In this document: positions 6,011 to 7,090 of the stretch, piece by piece
Layout: each line of letters starts with the position of its first letter
Position numbering within the stretch: position 1 is the stretch's first letter
DNA from: Deltaproteobacteria bacterium
GTDB taxonomy: Bacteria > Desulfobacterota > DSM-4660 > Desulfatiglandales > Desulfatiglandaceae
DNA: 7,090 bases
Assembly (NCBI GenBank): GCA_021159825.1
Contig: JAGHDR010000403.1
Coordinates: 1 to 7,090 of the forward strand
Reading direction: 5' to 3'
Translations under genes and position numbers: made by a program
Notes under the pieces: model-generated
Seen by the model: only the letters and a program-made list of their open reading frames with translations
Databases searched by the model: none
Told to the model about the DNA's origin: nothing

Positions 6011-7090
6011 TCAGCCCATCAAAATGTTCTTTAGCACTTTTTCACCGAATTCGGAGGTTGTCAGAACATTTTTCTTCGCATGCCAGGGGGTCATGAGGTC
6101 GCTTGTAATGAATCCTTCTTCAAAAACCTGAAAAATACTATTCCAGATATCCGTCGCTTCTTCCGGCAATGCCAGGCATTCTTCAAAGAGCATGGCAATG
6201 CTTCCGATCATGGAATAGGGGTTGGCCATGTTTTTTCCGGCAATATCCGGGGCGGACCCGTGAGCCGGCTCCACATAGCTTTTCTCAGGTCCGATGCAGG
6301 CGGAAGGCATAAGGCCCAGGGATCCGATAATGCCGCCGGCCTGGTCCGTGAGGATATCCCCCTGCATGTTTTCAAGGAGCATCACGCCGTTATACTGGGT
6401 CGGATTGACCACCAGTTGAAAGGCGGCATTGTCCACCAGGACGGATTGATAGGGTATATCGGGATAGGTTTCGGCCACATTGTCCACTATTTGCCGCCAG
6501 AAACGGGACGTGGCCAGTACATTCGCTTTATGAATATGGGTCATTTTCGCTCCCAGTTTCCTGGCTGCTTCAAATGCCGTAACGGCCACGCGGCGTACTT
6601 GTTCTTCCGTATAGGTGCAGTCATCCCGGGCATATTTCATGTCTGTGGATGTGCCTTCCACTTTTTCGCCGAAATAGATGCCGCCCACCAGTTCACGAAT
6701 CATCAGAATGTCAATCCCGTCACCGATCACCTCCTCCTTGAGGGGGGAGAATGATTTGAGACCCGCCGGCAGCCTTACGGGCCTGAAATTGGCAAAGGTA
6801 TCATAGCGCTTTCTGAGGGGCAGAATCGCGCCCAGTTCCGGGCGATGTTCTTGTGGGATTTCGTCCATTTGTTCAACGGCAAGCCCGACGGGACCCTTGA
6901 CGATGACGTCGGCTTTATCGCAGATGCGTTTGGTTTTGTCCGGAAACGGCGATCCCTCGGAAAAGTATGCCGATGCGCCGAAGGGGGCGTAAATAAGATC
7001 GAACGTATGGCCGTATTTTTTCTCGACGGCTTTCAGGACCTTGACGGCTTCCCCCATGATTTCAGGGCCGATACCGTCACCTTCCAGGAC
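6011..7090 (-). CDS. leuB: 3-isopropylmalate dehydrogenase-like beta-decarboxylating dehydrogenase, 5' end cut by the window edge
   Basis: Cytoplasmic NAD-dependent oxidative decarboxylase of leucine biosynthesis. The frame stays open to the right edge. The 11 codons before the Met at 7057 read VLEGDGIGPEI, the conserved N-terminal motif, so only about 4-6 residues are missing and 359 are visible. In fragment numbering, the substrate- and metal-binding residues are Arg93 (LPLRKR), Arg103 (ANFRPVR), Arg132 and Tyr139 (RELVGGIYFG), Lys188 (HKANVL), Asp220 (VDNAA), and Asp245 and Asp249 (GDILTDQ). The NAD site is HGSAPDIAGKNMANP (277-291). The GAILPLR segment and the Val in KANVL fit isopropylmalate better than isocitrate, but tartrate, D-malate or homoisocitrate dehydrogenases share this fold. 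An oddity is His before the catalytic Lys, where Asp is usual (DKANV). It converges on the PBP gene, and no other leu gene is visible. Confidence 0.82.
   Translation of the reverse strand, partial: VLEGDGIGPEIMGEAVKVLKAVEKKYGHTFDLIYAPFGASAYFSEGSPFPDKTKRICDKADVIVKGPVGLAVEQMDEIPQEHRPELGAILPLRKRYDTFANFRPVRLPAGLKSFSPLKEEVIGDGIDILMIRELVGGIYFGEKVEGTSTDMKYARDDCTYTEEQVRRVAVTAFEAARKLGAKMTHIHKANVLATSRFWRQIVDNVAETYPDIPYQSVLVDNAAFQLVVNPTQYNGVMLLENMQGDILTDQAGGIIGSLGLMPSACIGPEKSYVEPAHGSAPDIAGKNMANPYSMIGSIAMLFEECLALPEEATDIWNSIFQVFEEGFITSDLMTPWHAKKNVLTTSEFGEKVLKNILMG

Noticed and set aside
6080..6754. + strand open frame of 224 codons opposite leuB
   Set aside because: The - strand frame carries all conserved dehydrogenase motifs here; the + strand product is His/Gly-rich without a recognisable family.

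Overview
The window holds ordinary bacterial housekeeping genes with a small relic of a mobile repeat system between two of them. Gene order and protein style suggest a Gram-negative bacterium, most likely a deltaproteobacterium (Desulfobacterota, Desulfobacterales-like). This is inferred from the ileS-lspA pair followed by a PBP1A-class gene, the moderate GC content and the type of intergenic repeats. No phylogenetic computation was possible.

Layout. On the + strand, ileS (isoleucyl-tRNA synthetase) enters from the left edge without its first codons and ends at 2726. lspA (signal peptidase II) begins at 2693, inside the last codons of ileS. An 86-base AT-rich spacer containing short inverted repeats follows. 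A complete class A penicillin-binding protein of the PBP1A type then runs from 3298 to 5718. On the - strand, a 3-isopropylmalate dehydrogenase-like gene (leuB) enters from the right edge without its first few codons and ends at 6011, converging on the PBP gene.

The 292 bases between the two convergent genes (5719-6010) are the most interesting part. They start with a perfect 20-base GC-rich palindrome whose foot carries GTAG; the TAG of that GTAG is the stop codon of the PBP gene. About 50 bases further on, the - strand encodes what reads as the last ~65 residues of a REP-associated tyrosine transposase (RAYT, IS200/IS605-like Y1 superfamily), with its stop codon but no catalytic domain. A GTAG-footed hairpin next to a RAYT remnant is the arrangement expected of a decayed REP/RAYT locus.

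Functionally, lspA and the PBP both act at the cell envelope (lipoprotein maturation and peptidoglycan synthesis), and ileS is translationally linked to lspA as in many bacteria. leuB belongs to leucine biosynthesis and is a separate transcription unit. I see no tRNA, rRNA, CRISPR array, complete insertion sequence or convincing intrinsic terminator. Apart from the REP/RAYT relic, nothing here looks like a new multi-gene system.
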